38,028 nt of DNA from an uncultured SAR116 cluster alpha proteobacterium (GCA_902622745.1 CACNQW010000011.1:1-38028), one strand, 5' to 3'; counted from the first letter of the stretch, positions 25,496 through 34,070 are shown. Notes: generated by a model from the sequence alone, not told the origin. Numbers and translations are program-made.

Positions 25496-26539
25496 CTAAC
25501 ACTTATTTAGATTTTCATATAAATCATTTATCAAATTAAAATATAAATCATTCCCAGGTTTATAAGATGAACCAAGAGGATCTAATATACCGGTTTTAGA
25601 TCCTGAGCTTTTGGCAATCATATTTATAAGTTTTGGATTAAACTGTGGTTCAGAAAATATACATTTTATATTCTTATCTTCAACAAGGTGTTGTATCTCT
25701 TCAATTTGCTTTGCACCAGGTTGAATATCAGTATTGATAGTAAGTGCTCCTAATGCCTCAATACCAAATCTTTTTTCAAAATATTGATAAGCGTCATGAA
25801 ATGTTACAAAGCTTGCTTTTTTGTTTATAGATTTATCAATTTTATTTATTAGATTATCAAGTTTGTTTAGTGTTTTTTTAGCATTCTTTTTATAAAAATC
25901 TGAATTTTTTGAATCTAAAGTAGCTAATTGATTAGCAACTTCTTTAACTATAACTTTTGCATTATTTGGATCCAACCATATATGCACGTCAAACTCACCA
26001 TGAGCATGAGCATGACCGTGGTCATGATCATCATGCTTATCTTCTTTATGACCGTGCTTGTCATGATCATCATGCTTATCTTCTTTATGACCATGCTTGT
26101 CATGATCATCATGCTTATCTTCTTTATGACCGTGCTTGTCATGATCATCATGACCACCATAGATATTTTTTTCTCGAAATTTGTGTATTTCCAAACCACT
26201 TATGTCCATTAAATGAACAACCTTAGCTTTTTTTGGTATTGATTTAAGTGGTTTTTCTATAAAACTTTCTAAATCTTTATCAATCCAGAAAATCACATCT
26301 GCATTTTCAAGCATTTTTGCATGTGAAGGTTTTAAAGTAAAACTATGTGGGGATGCTGTTCCTTCTAAAATAAGATCTAACTTACCTTTATTTCCCATTA
26401 CATTTGATATAAGAGAGTGTAGTGGCTGTATCGTTGTTACAACTTTAATTTCAGCATTAACTCCAGTAATAAAACTAATTGGAATTATTGATAGAATTAA
26501 ATATTTAAAAAAAATTTTAATTTTGTTTGACTTAAACAT
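25496..26539 (-). CDS. znuA: zinc ABC transporter substrate-binding protein ZnuA
   Basis: 347 residues. The signal peptide ends near Ala29 (ITGVNA). The ZnuA fold is clear: TTIQPLHSLISNVMG, GTASPHSFTLKPS with zinc ligand His65, DVHIWLDPNNA with His186, and VTFHDAYQYFEKRFG with the third His. A charged His-rich loop (about 129-180) sits between the first two ligands, as in ZnuA, and is built from 13-residue repeats DDHDKHGHKEDKH. The protein captures zinc in the periplasm for ZnuBC, whose genes are divergent across a 103-bp space with a Zur-box-like site. znuA leads the leftward zinc unit. The C-terminal ENLNKC ends in a Cys. Confidence 0.95.
   Translation of the reverse strand: MFKSNKIKIFFKYLILSIIPISFITGVNAEIKVVTTIQPLHSLISNVMGNKGKLDLILEGTASPHSFTLKPSHAKMLENADVIFWIDKDLESFIEKPLKSIPKKAKVVHLMDISGLEIHKFREKNIYGGHDDHDKHGHKEDKHDDHDKHGHKEDKHDDHDKHGHKEDKHDDHDHGHAHAHGEFDVHIWLDPNNAKVIVKEVANQLATLDSKNSDFYKKNAKKTLNKLDNLINKIDKSINKKASFVTFHDAYQYFEKRFGIEALGALTINTDIQPGAKQIEEIQHLVEDKNIKCIFSEPQFNPKLINMIAKSSGSKTGILDPLGSSYKPGNDLYFNLINDLYENLNKC
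26022..26151. repeat. 39-bp tandem repeat in znuA (3.3 copies)
   Basis: The 39-base unit starting TCATGATCATCATGCTTATC runs 26022-26060, 26061-26099 and 26100-26138, with a partial copy to about 26151. Copies are nearly identical; one C/A change (CCGTG versus CCATG) is visible. It codes for the 13-residue His/Asp/Lys repeat of the ZnuA loop. Near-identity suggests recent slippage, so the copy number may vary between strains. Confidence 0.9.
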
Positions 26540-26580
26540 AATTTACCCTCTTATTATATTTTGAACTTGTTAAAATACTG

Positions 26581-26615
26581 TTTACTTTAAAACATGTAAT
26601 GTTATATTGTTACAT
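26581..26615 (+). promoter_or_regulatory. znuCB-zur promoter with overlapping Zur box
   Basis: ATGTAATG...GTTACAT (26594-26615) is a 22-bp imperfect dyad with perfect 6-bp ends ATGTAA/TTACAT, the shape of proteobacterial Zur boxes. It overlaps a possible -10 TATATT (26603-26608) with -35 TTTACT (26581-26586) at 16 bp. It sits midway between znuA and znuC, so one bound Zur could silence both directions. zur itself is in the rightward unit, giving autoregulation. Confidence 0.6.
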
Positions 26616-26642
26616 CATTAAAATTATTATAGCAACATTAAA

Positions 26643-27383
26643 ATGAAAAAAAATAAACCTTTAGTAAAATTAAATAACGCAGGTTTTTATAGAGATGAAA
26701 AATGGCTAGTTAAAGGTGTTTCATTAGAAATAAATAAACAAGAAATTGTAACGTTAATAGGTCCAAATGGATCTGGAAAAACAACTACAGGTAAATTAAT
26801 TTTAGATATACTTCAACCTGACGAAGGAAGTGTAAGTTTAAATACAAAACAAATTTCATATGTCCCTCAGAAAATTAATATAGATTGGGCTATTCCACTA
26901 AGGGTAATAGATTTCATGAACATTACCTCGAAACTCAATAAATCAAAAATAATAGAAAGCTTAGAATTAACAGGTGTTGATCACCTAATTTATAATAATT
27001 TGTTAAATTTATCAGGTGGAGAATTTCAGAGAGTTATGATCGCAAGAGCAATTGCAAAAAAACCAGAATTACTAATCTTAGATGAACCTGTTCAAGGTGT
27101 TGATTTTAATGGTGAGATAAAATTATACAATTTGATTAAAGAAATATCTGATAAACTTAAATGTGGTATATTACTCATATCGCACGATATTCATTTTGTT
27201 ATGTCATCAACAGACCACGTTATTTGTTTAAATGGTCATGTTTGTTGCTCTGGAACACCAAACGACGTAGCAAAAAATCCAGCCTATATTGAATTATTTG
27301 GTGAAACTGCAGCTTCAGCAATTTCATTGTATAGACATGATCACAATCACACTCACAATGAAGATGGAAGTATTTCGAAATGA
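26643..27383 (+). CDS. znuC: zinc ABC transporter ATP-binding protein ZnuC
   Basis: 246 residues. Walker A is GPNGSGKTT, the Q-loop text is SYVPQKINIDWAIP, the signature is LSGGEFQR, Walker B is LLILDEP followed by VQGVD, and the switch is ISHDIHF. VPQK...WAIPL and the His-rich tail HDHNHTHNEDG are typical of ZnuC, the tail probably binding zinc. It drives ZnuB with ATP. Its stop overlaps the start of znuB by 4 bp. Confidence 0.95.
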   Translation: MKKNKPLVKLNNAGFYRDEKWLVKGVSLEINKQEIVTLIGPNGSGKTTTGKLILDILQPDEGSVSLNTKQISYVPQKINIDWAIPLRVIDFMNITSKLNKSKIIESLELTGVDHLIYNNLLNLSGGEFQRVMIARAIAKKPELLILDEPVQGVDFNGEIKLYNLIKEISDKLKCGILLISHDIHFVMSSTDHVICLNGHVCCSGTPNDVAKNPAYIELFGETAASAISLYRHDHNHTHNEDGSISK

Positions 27384-28195
27384 TCTTTGATGATTTTTTT
27401 ACAAGAGCTCTTGTTGCTGGAATTGGTATAGCAATTGTTGCCGGACCACTAGGATGTTTTGTTATATGGAGAAAATTAGCTTACTTTGGTGATACTCTTG
27501 CTCATTCAGGTTTGTTAGGAGTAACAATAGGTTTTGTTCTAAATATTGATTTATCCTTATCAGTTTTTGTAATTTCTGGGATTATTGCCTTACTTCTCAT
27601 AGTATTACAAAAGAAAACTAAATTAGCTGGTGACGCTCTGTTAGGTTTGCTTGCTCATTCTTCGCTCGCAATTGGCCTTGTTTTCATTGCAATACTTACA
27701 ACAATACGTTTTGACTTAATTGGACTATTACTCGGTGACATTCTTTCAGTAACAACAAATGATATTATCATTATTTGGCTTGGAGGAAGTTTAATTCTTT
27801 TAGTATTATTTTATATCTGGAAAAGTTTATTCGCTGCTACAGTAAGTTATGACTTGGCAAAAGCTGAGGGAATGAATCCAGAAATTTCAAATTATATATT
27901 CACTGTAATTTTGGCTGGTATTATTGCCATATCTATCAAAATGATTGGTGTTTTATTAATTACAGGTTTGCTATTAATACCGCCTGCCATGTCTAGAAAC
28001 TTTAGCACAAGCCCAATTCAAATGATGTTTTTTTCAATCATTGGTGGCATTTTATCTGTCGTAATAGGTTTATTTTGTTCTTTAGAATTAAATACTCCTT
28101 CAGGACCAAGTATTATAGTTGCTTCATTAATGCTTTTCATTATCTCCTTATTTTTAAAAAAAGGAATGACTATTGTACAAAAATCAAAAATTTGA
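27380..28195 (+). CDS. znuB: zinc ABC transporter permease ZnuB
   Basis: 271 residues with about eight hydrophobic segments, as in the ABC-3 permease family. GPLGCFVIWRKLAYFGDTLAHSGLLG is the standard N-terminal text (given here only in part: WRKLAYFGDTLAHS), followed by a second-half KMIGVLLITGLLLIPPA that is the family's most conserved segment. It forms the inner-membrane channel for zinc with ZnuC. The start overlaps znuC by 4 bp and zur follows 12 bp later. Confidence 0.95.
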   Translation: MIFDDFFTRALVAGIGIAIVAGPLGCFVIWRKLAYFGDTLAHSGLLGVTIGFVLNIDLSLSVFVISGIIALLLIVLQKKTKLAGDALLGLLAHSSLAIGLVFIAILTTIRFDLIGLLLGDILSVTTNDIIIIWLGGSLILLVLFYIWKSLFAATVSYDLAKAEGMNPEISNYIFTVILAGIIAISIKMIGVLLITGLLLIPPAMSRNFSTSPIQMMFFSIIGGILSVVIGLFCSLELNTPSGPSIIVASLMLFIISLFLKKGMTIVQKSKI

Positions 28196-28207
28196 TATTT
28201 TGAAGTT

Positions 28208-28591
28208 ATGTTAGAATTGTCATTTAATCAGGAAACAGTACACAAACTTTTACAGGCATCTGATAAACCTTTAAAGGCATATAATATTCTTTTTGAAACA
28301 CAAAAATTAGGAATTAAGTCCCCTACTCAAGTTTATAGAGCATTAGATAAATTAATTGAATTAGGTAAGGTTCATAAAATTGAAAGTAAAAATGCATTCG
28401 TAGCCTGCAGTAAAATTAATTGTTCAAATCAAAATTCTACATTTTTTTTAATTTGCGATAATTGTGAAAATATCATTGAACTTGAAGATCAAGAAATTAC
28501 AGACCAGTTAAATAAAACTTGCGAAAGATTTGGAAGTACATATAAGAATCATACCATAGAAATATCTGGCACTTGTTCAAGCTGTAATTAA
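28208..28591 (+). CDS. zur: Fur-family zinc regulator Zur
   Basis: 127 residues, at the short end of the Fur family. A winged helix (about 8-65) with KSPTQVYRALDKLIELGKVHKIES is the DNA-binding part. A dimerisation part carries two CxxC pairs, CDNC near 85 and CSSC at 123-126, which hold the structural zinc. Its place directly after znuCB and beside a Zur-box-like site supports Zur over Fur. It represses zinc uptake when zinc is plentiful. The ligands for the sensing site are not fully certain from sequence alone. Confidence 0.92.
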   Translation: MLELSFNQETVHKLLQASDKPLKAYNILFETQKLGIKSPTQVYRALDKLIELGKVHKIESKNAFVACSKINCSNQNSTFFLICDNCENIIELEDQEITDQLNKTCERFGSTYKNHTIEISGTCSSCN

Positions 28592-28614
28592 TTTTTTAAT
28601 TCTAATTCAAAAAA

Positions 28615-29817
28615 TTATAAATAATTACCTATCTCTTCAAAAACAGAGAACATTAATTCTTCAGTTTTTATGTTAATTGGATCTGATGCTGAAGACATCC
28701 TTATAATCGTCAATTCTTTTTTAGGGTTAACCCATATATTTTGACCATGTATACCTATTGCGCAAAATTGATTTTTACCAAAACCAGTTTGATACCATTT
28801 TGATCTATAATTTCCTTTAGGGAACCTCTCTAAATTGTCTTGAGCTAAATAACATGAATTATCTCTTGGATTTACAAAGTCTTGTATCCATGATTCAGGA
28901 ATAATGTTTCCATTATTGTTAGAGCCTTCACATCTTGTTAATTCAGCTAGGGCTAATAAATCATATGGAGAAATACTTATTCCTCCTGCAGATCTTGAGG
29001 CACCTAACCTATCTAATGTTACATTTGAGGAAAATTGTAATTGTGAGGGAATAAAAAGTAATTTTGATAAAACGTTGTAATATTTATTATTGGTTAATCT
29101 TTCAATGACCCATCCTAACAAATCACTGTGAGGTGATGAATAATGATATTTTGTACCATGAGATAAATCAGAAGATGGTAAGTTAGATAAAAAATCATAC
29201 ATTCCTTGAGGTAAATCTTTTATTGAACCATCAATTAAATCCCAGCCTGTACAAGATCTATATTTTTTAAATATTTCAGCTTTGCCGGTATAATCTTCAA
29301 TAAAGCCTGAGGAAACATTCATATCTAAAACATTTCTAACTGTTGCGTTTTCATATGCTGAACCTTTAGTTTCAGGAATTATTTTTGAAATTTTAGTGTT
29401 TAAATCTAAATTAATTTCTCTAGATAAAATTCCAAGAAGTAGTGAAGTGATTGATTTAGAAATAGAAAAAACAATATGGGGAGTAAAATAGTCAGTAAAT
29501 TGATCAAAGTATTCAAATATTAATGTTCCCTTTGACATAACCAAAAAAGCATCAGTATCACAAAGTTTTAATACTTCTGACAAATATTTAGTCTTCCCAT
29601 TATGATTAATTTGAAGCTGTAAAAGATTTTGGTATTTCTTATCAAAATTTGGTGCTTGATTATTGCAAGTTTGTATTTTTGCCGTAGGTATTATGTTTCT
29701 AACATTTACAAAGGACCATTTGGTAAAGGGATATTTTCTCCAGTTTTCCAATGTAACTTGGTGACTTATATCTACTGGGTTACCCTGCATTAATTTATCA
29801 AATTGAAAATATGTCAT
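28615..29817 (-). CDS. serine hydrolase, beta-lactamase class C family
   Basis: 400 residues, no signal peptide. The SxxK motif is Ser118-Ile-Ser-Lys121 in VFSISKSITS. The second motif is YHYSSPHSD, with Tyr-Ser-Ser where class C enzymes have YxN. The C-terminal third has GIHGQNIWVNP, which holds HGQ at the KTG position. The 6-aminohexanoate-dimer hydrolase/esterase EstB-type proteins share this layout. It probably hydrolyses an ester or amide in the cytoplasm and is not an antibiotic-resistance enzyme. It converges with zur and has no operon partner. Confidence 0.82.
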   Translation of the reverse strand: MTYFQFDKLMQGNPVDISHQVTLENWRKYPFTKWSFVNVRNIIPTAKIQTCNNQAPNFDKKYQNLLQLQINHNGKTKYLSEVLKLCDTDAFLVMSKGTLIFEYFDQFTDYFTPHIVFSISKSITSLLLGILSREINLDLNTKISKIIPETKGSAYENATVRNVLDMNVSSGFIEDYTGKAEIFKKYRSCTGWDLIDGSIKDLPQGMYDFLSNLPSSDLSHGTKYHYSSPHSDLLGWVIERLTNNKYYNVLSKLLFIPSQLQFSSNVTLDRLGASRSAGGISISPYDLLALAELTRCEGSNNNGNIIPESWIQDFVNPRDNSCYLAQDNLERFPKGNYRSKWYQTGFGKNQFCAIGIHGQNIWVNPKKELTIIRMSSASDPINIKTEELMFSVFEEIGNYL

Positions 29818-29894
29818 GTTTGTACTTTTTTTAAATAGATTTATTTTAATTAATATTATTAGTTTTTAAATGAAAAAATTTGTAAAGTACTGTT

Positions 29895-30050
29895 ATGAAC
29901 AAAGAAATATATATGAAAAATCTATGGAATAAATATCAGCAAACTAAAGATTTAAAGTTTTTAATTGAGGCGTGCGAGAATGCACCCTTTTTTGGAAATC
30001 CTGAAATGGGCATAGAGATAGCAAAAATTTTAAAAAAAATTAAATCTTAA
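29895..30050 (+). CDS. 51-residue protein, function unknown
   Basis: The frame reads MNKEIYMKNLWNKYQQTKDL and continues to LKKIKS, 51 residues with no signal peptide or membrane segment, likely two or three helices. EACENAPFFGNPEMG is a loop of conserved appearance. It ends 7 bp before the BtuF-like gene, so the two are probably translated from one message. I recognise no family. The short coding length means it needs comparison with relatives to confirm it. Confidence 0.55.
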   Translation: MNKEIYMKNLWNKYQQTKDLKFLIEACENAPFFGNPEMGIEIAKILKKIKS

Positions 30051-30057
30051 ATTTTAT

Positions 30058-30843
30058 ATGAAAAAATTTCCTCCAGAGCGAATAGTTTGCCTAACTGAAG
30101 AAACAGTAGAAACAATTTATTTACTGGGGGAAGAAAAAAGAATAGTTGGAGTAACTGGCTATGCTACAAGACCTAAAAAAGTAAGAAATGAGAAACCAAG
30201 AATATCAAGTTTTATATCAGCTAATATAGATAAAATTATTGATTTAAAACCTGATCTTATATTGGCATTCTCTGATATTCAATCAGAAATTGTTTCCAAT
30301 TTGATTAAAAAAGGACAAAGCGTTCTATGTTTTAACCAAAGAGATATTGAAGGCATTTTTAATATGATACAAACTATCTCTAATTTGTTAGACATAAAAC
30401 AAAAAGGAATAAATTTAATATCAAAATTAAAAAATAATATTTATCAAATAGAAAATAAATATAATAATTACAGTAAGTTAAAAGTTTATTTTGAAGAATG
30501 GAATGATCCTCTAATAACCGGTTTAAAATGGGTTTCAGAATTAATTAACATAGCAGGTGGAGAAGATATTTTTTATAAAAAATCATTTAATGAACTTGCT
30601 AAAGATAGAATTATATCTGAAAAAGATGTTATAAAAGGAAATCCAGATATAATAATAGGATCCTGGTGTGGTAAAAAAGTTAACTTTGATCAAATAAGAA
30701 ATAGAAAAGGCTGGAATAAAGTAAATGCTATTAAGTATGATAAAATTTATGAAATAAAATCTCCTTTAATTTTACAGCCAGGGCCAGCTGCTCTAACAGA
30801 TGGTCTTGACCAGATTGTAAAAATTTTAAATATCAGTAGATAA
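30058..30843 (+). CDS. BtuF-like cobalamin/iron-siderophore-binding domain protein without signal peptide
   Basis: 261 residues with the periplasmic-binding-protein domain of the BtuF/FepB family: RIVCLTEETVETIYLLGEE, KIIDLKPDLILAFSDIQSE, VYFEEWNDPLITGLKWVSELINIAGG, and PGPAALTDGLDQIV. The frame begins MKKFPPERIV, with no signal peptide, where exported members have one. No BtuCD genes are near. Cytoplasmic homologues of this kind occur in other alphaproteobacteria and are often called cobalamin-binding proteins, but the ligand is not proved. Trp and Glu in FEEWND sit where BtuF contacts cobalamin. It follows the 51-residue gene by 7 bp. Confidence 0.75.
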   Translation: MKKFPPERIVCLTEETVETIYLLGEEKRIVGVTGYATRPKKVRNEKPRISSFISANIDKIIDLKPDLILAFSDIQSEIVSNLIKKGQSVLCFNQRDIEGIFNMIQTISNLLDIKQKGINLISKLKNNIYQIENKYNNYSKLKVYFEEWNDPLITGLKWVSELINIAGGEDIFYKKSFNELAKDRIISEKDVIKGNPDIIIGSWCGKKVNFDQIRNRKGWNKVNAIKYDKIYEIKSPLILQPGPAALTDGLDQIVKILNISR

Positions 30844-30852
30844 GTCTATTGT

Positions 30853-30880
30853 ATTAAAGGTAATTTTACTTTAATTTTAG
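30853..30880 (+). terminator. possible weak terminator after the BtuF-like gene
   Basis: ATTAAAG (30853-30859) and CTTTAAT (30869-30875) pair perfectly around a 9-base loop and are followed by TTT. The stem is all A-T but one pair, so it would be weak. Confidence 0.3.
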
Positions 30881-30922
30881 AATATATGTATATAGCAAAA
30901 TCAATTATTTAGAGGGAAAACA

Positions 30923-31750
30923 ATGAGTGATTTAAATAATGTAAAAATTGGAAATGTAAAAGTTACTGTTCTGGAAGATGGTTATTTAAATTTACCAAAA
31001 GAAGTACTTAAAAATATAAGCCCAGAGTTAGAAAAAACTTTAACTGATAATGCAGAAAGTGATTTAGTATTGAGTAACATAAATACTTTTCTAGTAGAAC
31101 AGAACGATCAAAAGCTTTTAGTAGATGCTGGTTGTAGAGATATTTTTGGCCCCACTTGTGGTTTTCTTCCTAAACAGTTAGAAAAAGCAGGTACTAAGCC
31201 TGAAGAAATTACTGATTTATTTTTCACTCATTTACATCCAGATCATGTTGGAGGTGCAATAAATGAAGATGGAAACCCAGTCTTTGTTAATGCTTCAGTA
31301 AAAATACCAGAAAAAGAAATAGATTTTTGGAACAAAGATAATTTTCAAGATATTGACATTAATGGTAAAGGCTTTGCGGATTTAGCAAAATCACTTCTAA
31401 AAGCATATGATGGAAAAATTATACCTATATCTAACGAAGATGAAATTATAAAAAACGTTCATACTGTGGATTTACCAGGACATACGCCAGGACATTCAGG
31501 TTTTCGAATAGATGATTCAAATGAAAGCTTCATTAATTTAGGTGATATTTTACATGTTCCAAATATACAATTAGAAAATCCAAATATATCTTTATTATTT
31601 GACGTTGACATGGAACAAGGTCTTAAAACAAGAAAAATGCTTTTTGATATGGTTAGTACAGATAAATTAATGTGTTCAGGTGGTCATATGCTAGCACCAA
31701 AATTTGGTTTTATAGAAAAATTTGGTACAGGTTATAAGTTTAGCGAATAA
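30923..31750 (+). CDS. MBL-fold metallo-hydrolase
   Basis: 275 residues. The metal motif THLHPDHVGG gives His-x-His-x-Asp-His, followed by a later His in DLPGHTPGHSGF and Asp/His in NLGDILH. The layout matches the quorum-quenching-lactonase-like (AhlD/YtnP-like) branch of the family, which hydrolyses lactones or thioesters; substrate is unknown. The ribosome binding site GAGGGAAAACA is clear before the ATG. The 3' end overlaps the antisense DUF1289 gene by 19 bp. Confidence 0.85.
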   Translation: MSDLNNVKIGNVKVTVLEDGYLNLPKEVLKNISPELEKTLTDNAESDLVLSNINTFLVEQNDQKLLVDAGCRDIFGPTCGFLPKQLEKAGTKPEEITDLFFTHLHPDHVGGAINEDGNPVFVNASVKIPEKEIDFWNKDNFQDIDINGKGFADLAKSLLKAYDGKIIPISNEDEIIKNVHTVDLPGHTPGHSGFRIDDSNESFINLGDILHVPNIQLENPNISLLFDVDMEQGLKTRKMLFDMVSTDKLMCSGGHMLAPKFGFIEKFGTGYKFSE

Positions 31751-31905
31751 CTCTTACTTTTTAGTTGTTGCATGATTTGGTCTCTTTTTTTTGATCTAAA
31801 CTTTGACCAATTACTAATTTGATAACTTGTTCTACCACAGCCAATACAAACGTCATTTTTAAGTTTACAGACATGAACGCATGGGGACTTAATTTTTTTC
31901 CTCAT
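31732..31905 (-). CDS. DUF1289 small cysteine-rich protein
   Basis: 57 residues beginning MRKKIKSPCVHVCKLKN. DUF1289 motif SPC..VC......C.GC.RT...I..W is present: SPCVHVC, VCIGCGRT and QISNWS, giving four cysteines (9, 13, 20, 23) suited to a metal or Fe-S site. The ATG is 7 bp below the stop of the isocitrate-lyase-family gene, so it is probably the last gene of the TRAP unit. Its function is unknown; members are widespread in alphaproteobacteria. The 3' end overlaps the MBL gene's end by 19 bp. Confidence 0.85.
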   Translation of the reverse strand: MRKKIKSPCVHVCKLKNDVCIGCGRTSYQISNWSKFRSKKRDQIMQQLKSKSYSLNL

Positions 31906-31912
31906 GTTTTAT

Positions 31913-32782
31913 TTATCTTTTTGAAGTTTCATATTTAGAAGAAGTCTCGTAATAATCATCAAAACCAACTCTTTTTCTTAATTCTTCAAAGCTCATTAAA
32001 TTATTAGACCTATCAGAATCAGTTTTAAGTTTAGTTAAACTGTCAACCATAGCTTTCATAGCTGAGCTTAATGCTGTTAAGGGGTAAACTGCTAAATTAT
32101 AACCTATACCCTCTAATTCTTTCATACTTAGATTTGGAGTTAATCCGCCCTCAACAATATTTGCAATTTTATAACCTGGGACTTCCTTGCAAACAAGTCT
32201 CATTTCATCTTCTGACTTTGGAGCCTCTACAAATAAAATATCTGCGCCTAGTTCATAAAATTTTTGAGCTCTTTCAATAGCTTCTTTTATTCCGTGAGTA
32301 TGATTAGCATCAGTTCTAGCCATAATTAAAATATCATTTTCCTCTCTGGCATCAACTGATGCTTTTATCCTATCAAAAGCTTCATCTCTTGAAACAACAT
32401 CTTTCCCCGGAGTGTGACCACATCTTTTTGGAGATAATTGATCCTCAATTAATACACCCGCACAATCAATTTTGGCAAAACTCTTCACAGTTCTGATAAC
32501 ATTCATAGCATTGCCGTATCCAGTATCACCGTCACCAATAAGAGGTATAGTTGAGGCGTCTGTAATACTATTTAATTGATCTAAAACTTCTGTTAGTGTC
32601 ATTACACCTAAATCTGGTTGACCAATTCTAGATGCAGATGCTGCAAAACCTGACATAAACATTAATTTAAAACCAACTTGCTCAATTAACTTGGCAGAAA
32701 GAGCATCAAAACAAGATGGCACAGGTAAAAAATTATTATTTTTTAATAAATCTCTTAAAATTTTTGATTTTTTTTGTTTCAT
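31913..32782 (-). CDS. isocitrate lyase/PEP mutase-family enzyme
   Basis: 289 residues. GDGDTGYG (83-90) is the metal and substrate loop, EDQLSPKRCGH (113-123) holds the catalytic Cys121 of the lyase group, and MARTDA and LFVEAPKSEDEM are also conserved. The KRCGH motif marks a lyase (methylisocitrate lyase, 2,3-dimethylmalate lyase or similar) and not a PEP mutase. It cleaves a C-C bond beside a carboxylate. Its position 13 bp after dctM on the same strand suggests its substrate, or a precursor, is what the TRAP transporter brings in. Confidence 0.85.
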   Translation of the reverse strand: MKQKKSKILRDLLKNNNFLPVPSCFDALSAKLIEQVGFKLMFMSGFAASASRIGQPDLGVMTLTEVLDQLNSITDASTIPLIGDGDTGYGNAMNVIRTVKSFAKIDCAGVLIEDQLSPKRCGHTPGKDVVSRDEAFDRIKASVDAREENDILIMARTDANHTHGIKEAIERAQKFYELGADILFVEAPKSEDEMRLVCKEVPGYKIANIVEGGLTPNLSMKELEGIGYNLAVYPLTALSSAMKAMVDSLTKLKTDSDRSNNLMSFEELRKRVGFDDYYETSSKYETSKR

Positions 32783-32795
32783 TTCGACACCTCTA

Positions 32796-34070
32796 TTAGA
32801 GTTTAAAAGGAATGTATAAAGCTAAATCAGTCCAAATATACATTATAAAAACTGTAAATATCATCATTATTAAAAATGGAAATACACCTTTTGCAACCTC
32901 TCCTAATTGTGTTTTTGCTACTGATTGTATCACGTAAAGATTTAGGCCAACTGGAGGGGTTATAAGAGCACATTCAACCATAATTACCATAAATATTCCA
33001 AACCATATAGGATCCACGCCCATTGCCATTGCAGCTGGTAATAAAACAGGAACCATTATAATAACCATTGACAAAGTTTCAAAAACTAGTCCCATTGCAA
33101 CTAAAATTAAACAAACAACAATCATAAAAAAAGCTTTTGTATCTATATTTGAACTTATGAAATAAGAAATATCCTGAGGAATCCTATAGAGTGCAATTGC
33201 TTTACCAAAAGTCTTTGCACACGCTACTATGATTAAGATGGCTGCTGTTGTAACCATGGATTCAAAAACTGCGTCTTTAAAATCATTCCAAGTTAATGTT
33301 TTCAAAATAAGAACAGTAATTATCAGTGATAGAAAAAAACCAACAGCCGCTGCTTCCGTTGGTGTGAAAACACCAGTATAAATTCCACCAAGTATTAAAA
33401 AAGCAAGTATAATTGTAGGTATAACTTTTTTAGAAGTATTCTTTTTCGTTTCCCATGAACTAGGATCTAATTTTTTAAAGCCACCAAAAAATTTTGAGTA
33501 AATTATTGAATAGATAATAAATAAAGAGATTAAAAAAATTCCTGGGCCTATACCAGCAAGAAATAAAGCTATTACCGATTCCTCTGTGATAAAACCATAA
33601 ACAATCATTGGTAAACTTGGTGGTATTAAAATTCCTAAAGTTCCACCAGCTGCCAAAAGTCCATAAACAAAATTTTTATTGTATCCCCTTTTAATCATTT
33701 CAGGGATTGCAACAACCCCTATTGTTGCTGCAGTTGCAACAGAAACGCCTGATATTGCAGAAAAAATTCCACAGGATATTATAGTAGCTACAGCTAAACC
33801 TCCGGGCCAATGCCCTACCCAAGCTTGAACAGCATTAAATAAATCTTTCCCGCAACCACCCTTTAAAAGAACGTTACTCATTAACAAAAAAAGAGGAACA
33901 GCAAGCAATATAAAGCCGTCTAATGTAGATAAAATTGCTTGAGGTGCCATTAATGGAGAAAATCCACCAAAAATTAACATTGCAAGACCAAGAAAACCTA
34001 AAGAAAAAGAAACAGGTAAACCAGATAACAATAATATAAACATTAATGATAATACGATTAAAATAGTCAT
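32796..34070 (-). CDS. dctM: TRAP transporter large permease (DctM)
   Basis: 424 residues, about 12 membrane segments, the usual DctM length. GLPVSFSLGFLGL near the N-terminus, SGVSVATAATIGVVAIP, LGILIPPSLPMIVYG and PTEAAAVGFF are the standard signature stretches. It is the ion-coupled channel of the TRAP system, working with DctQ and the DctP binding protein. Its ATG directly follows dctQ (1 bp gap). Confidence 0.95.
   Translation of the reverse strand: MTILIVLSLMFILLLSGLPVSFSLGFLGLAMLIFGGFSPLMAPQAILSTLDGFILLAVPLFLLMSNVLLKGGCGKDLFNAVQAWVGHWPGGLAVATIISCGIFSAISGVSVATAATIGVVAIPEMIKRGYNKNFVYGLLAAGGTLGILIPPSLPMIVYGFITEESVIALFLAGIGPGIFLISLFIIYSIIYSKFFGGFKKLDPSSWETKKNTSKKVIPTIILAFLILGGIYTGVFTPTEAAAVGFFLSLIITVLILKTLTWNDFKDAVFESMVTTAAILIIVACAKTFGKAIALYRIPQDISYFISSNIDTKAFFMIVVCLILVAMGLVFETLSMVIIMVPVLLPAAMAMGVDPIWFGIFMVIMVECALITPPVGLNLYVIQSVAKTQLGEVAKGVFPFLIMMIFTVFIMYIWTDLALYIPFKL

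Noticed and set aside
26022-26151. Tandem 39-bp units as a possible CRISPR array
   Set aside because: There are no spacers; units adjoin and code for a repeated peptide within znuA.
25928-26226. Overlapping open frames in several frames across the His-rich part of znuA, on both strands
   Set aside because: They are side effects of the 39-bp repeat, whose length is a multiple of three and contains no stop in those frames. They lack ribosome binding sites and family likeness, and znuA is clearly the gene.
28615-29817. Antibiotic-resistance beta-lactamase
   Set aside because: The SxxK and YSS motifs fit the wide class C-like serine hydrolase family, and there is no signal peptide for a periplasmic resistance enzyme.
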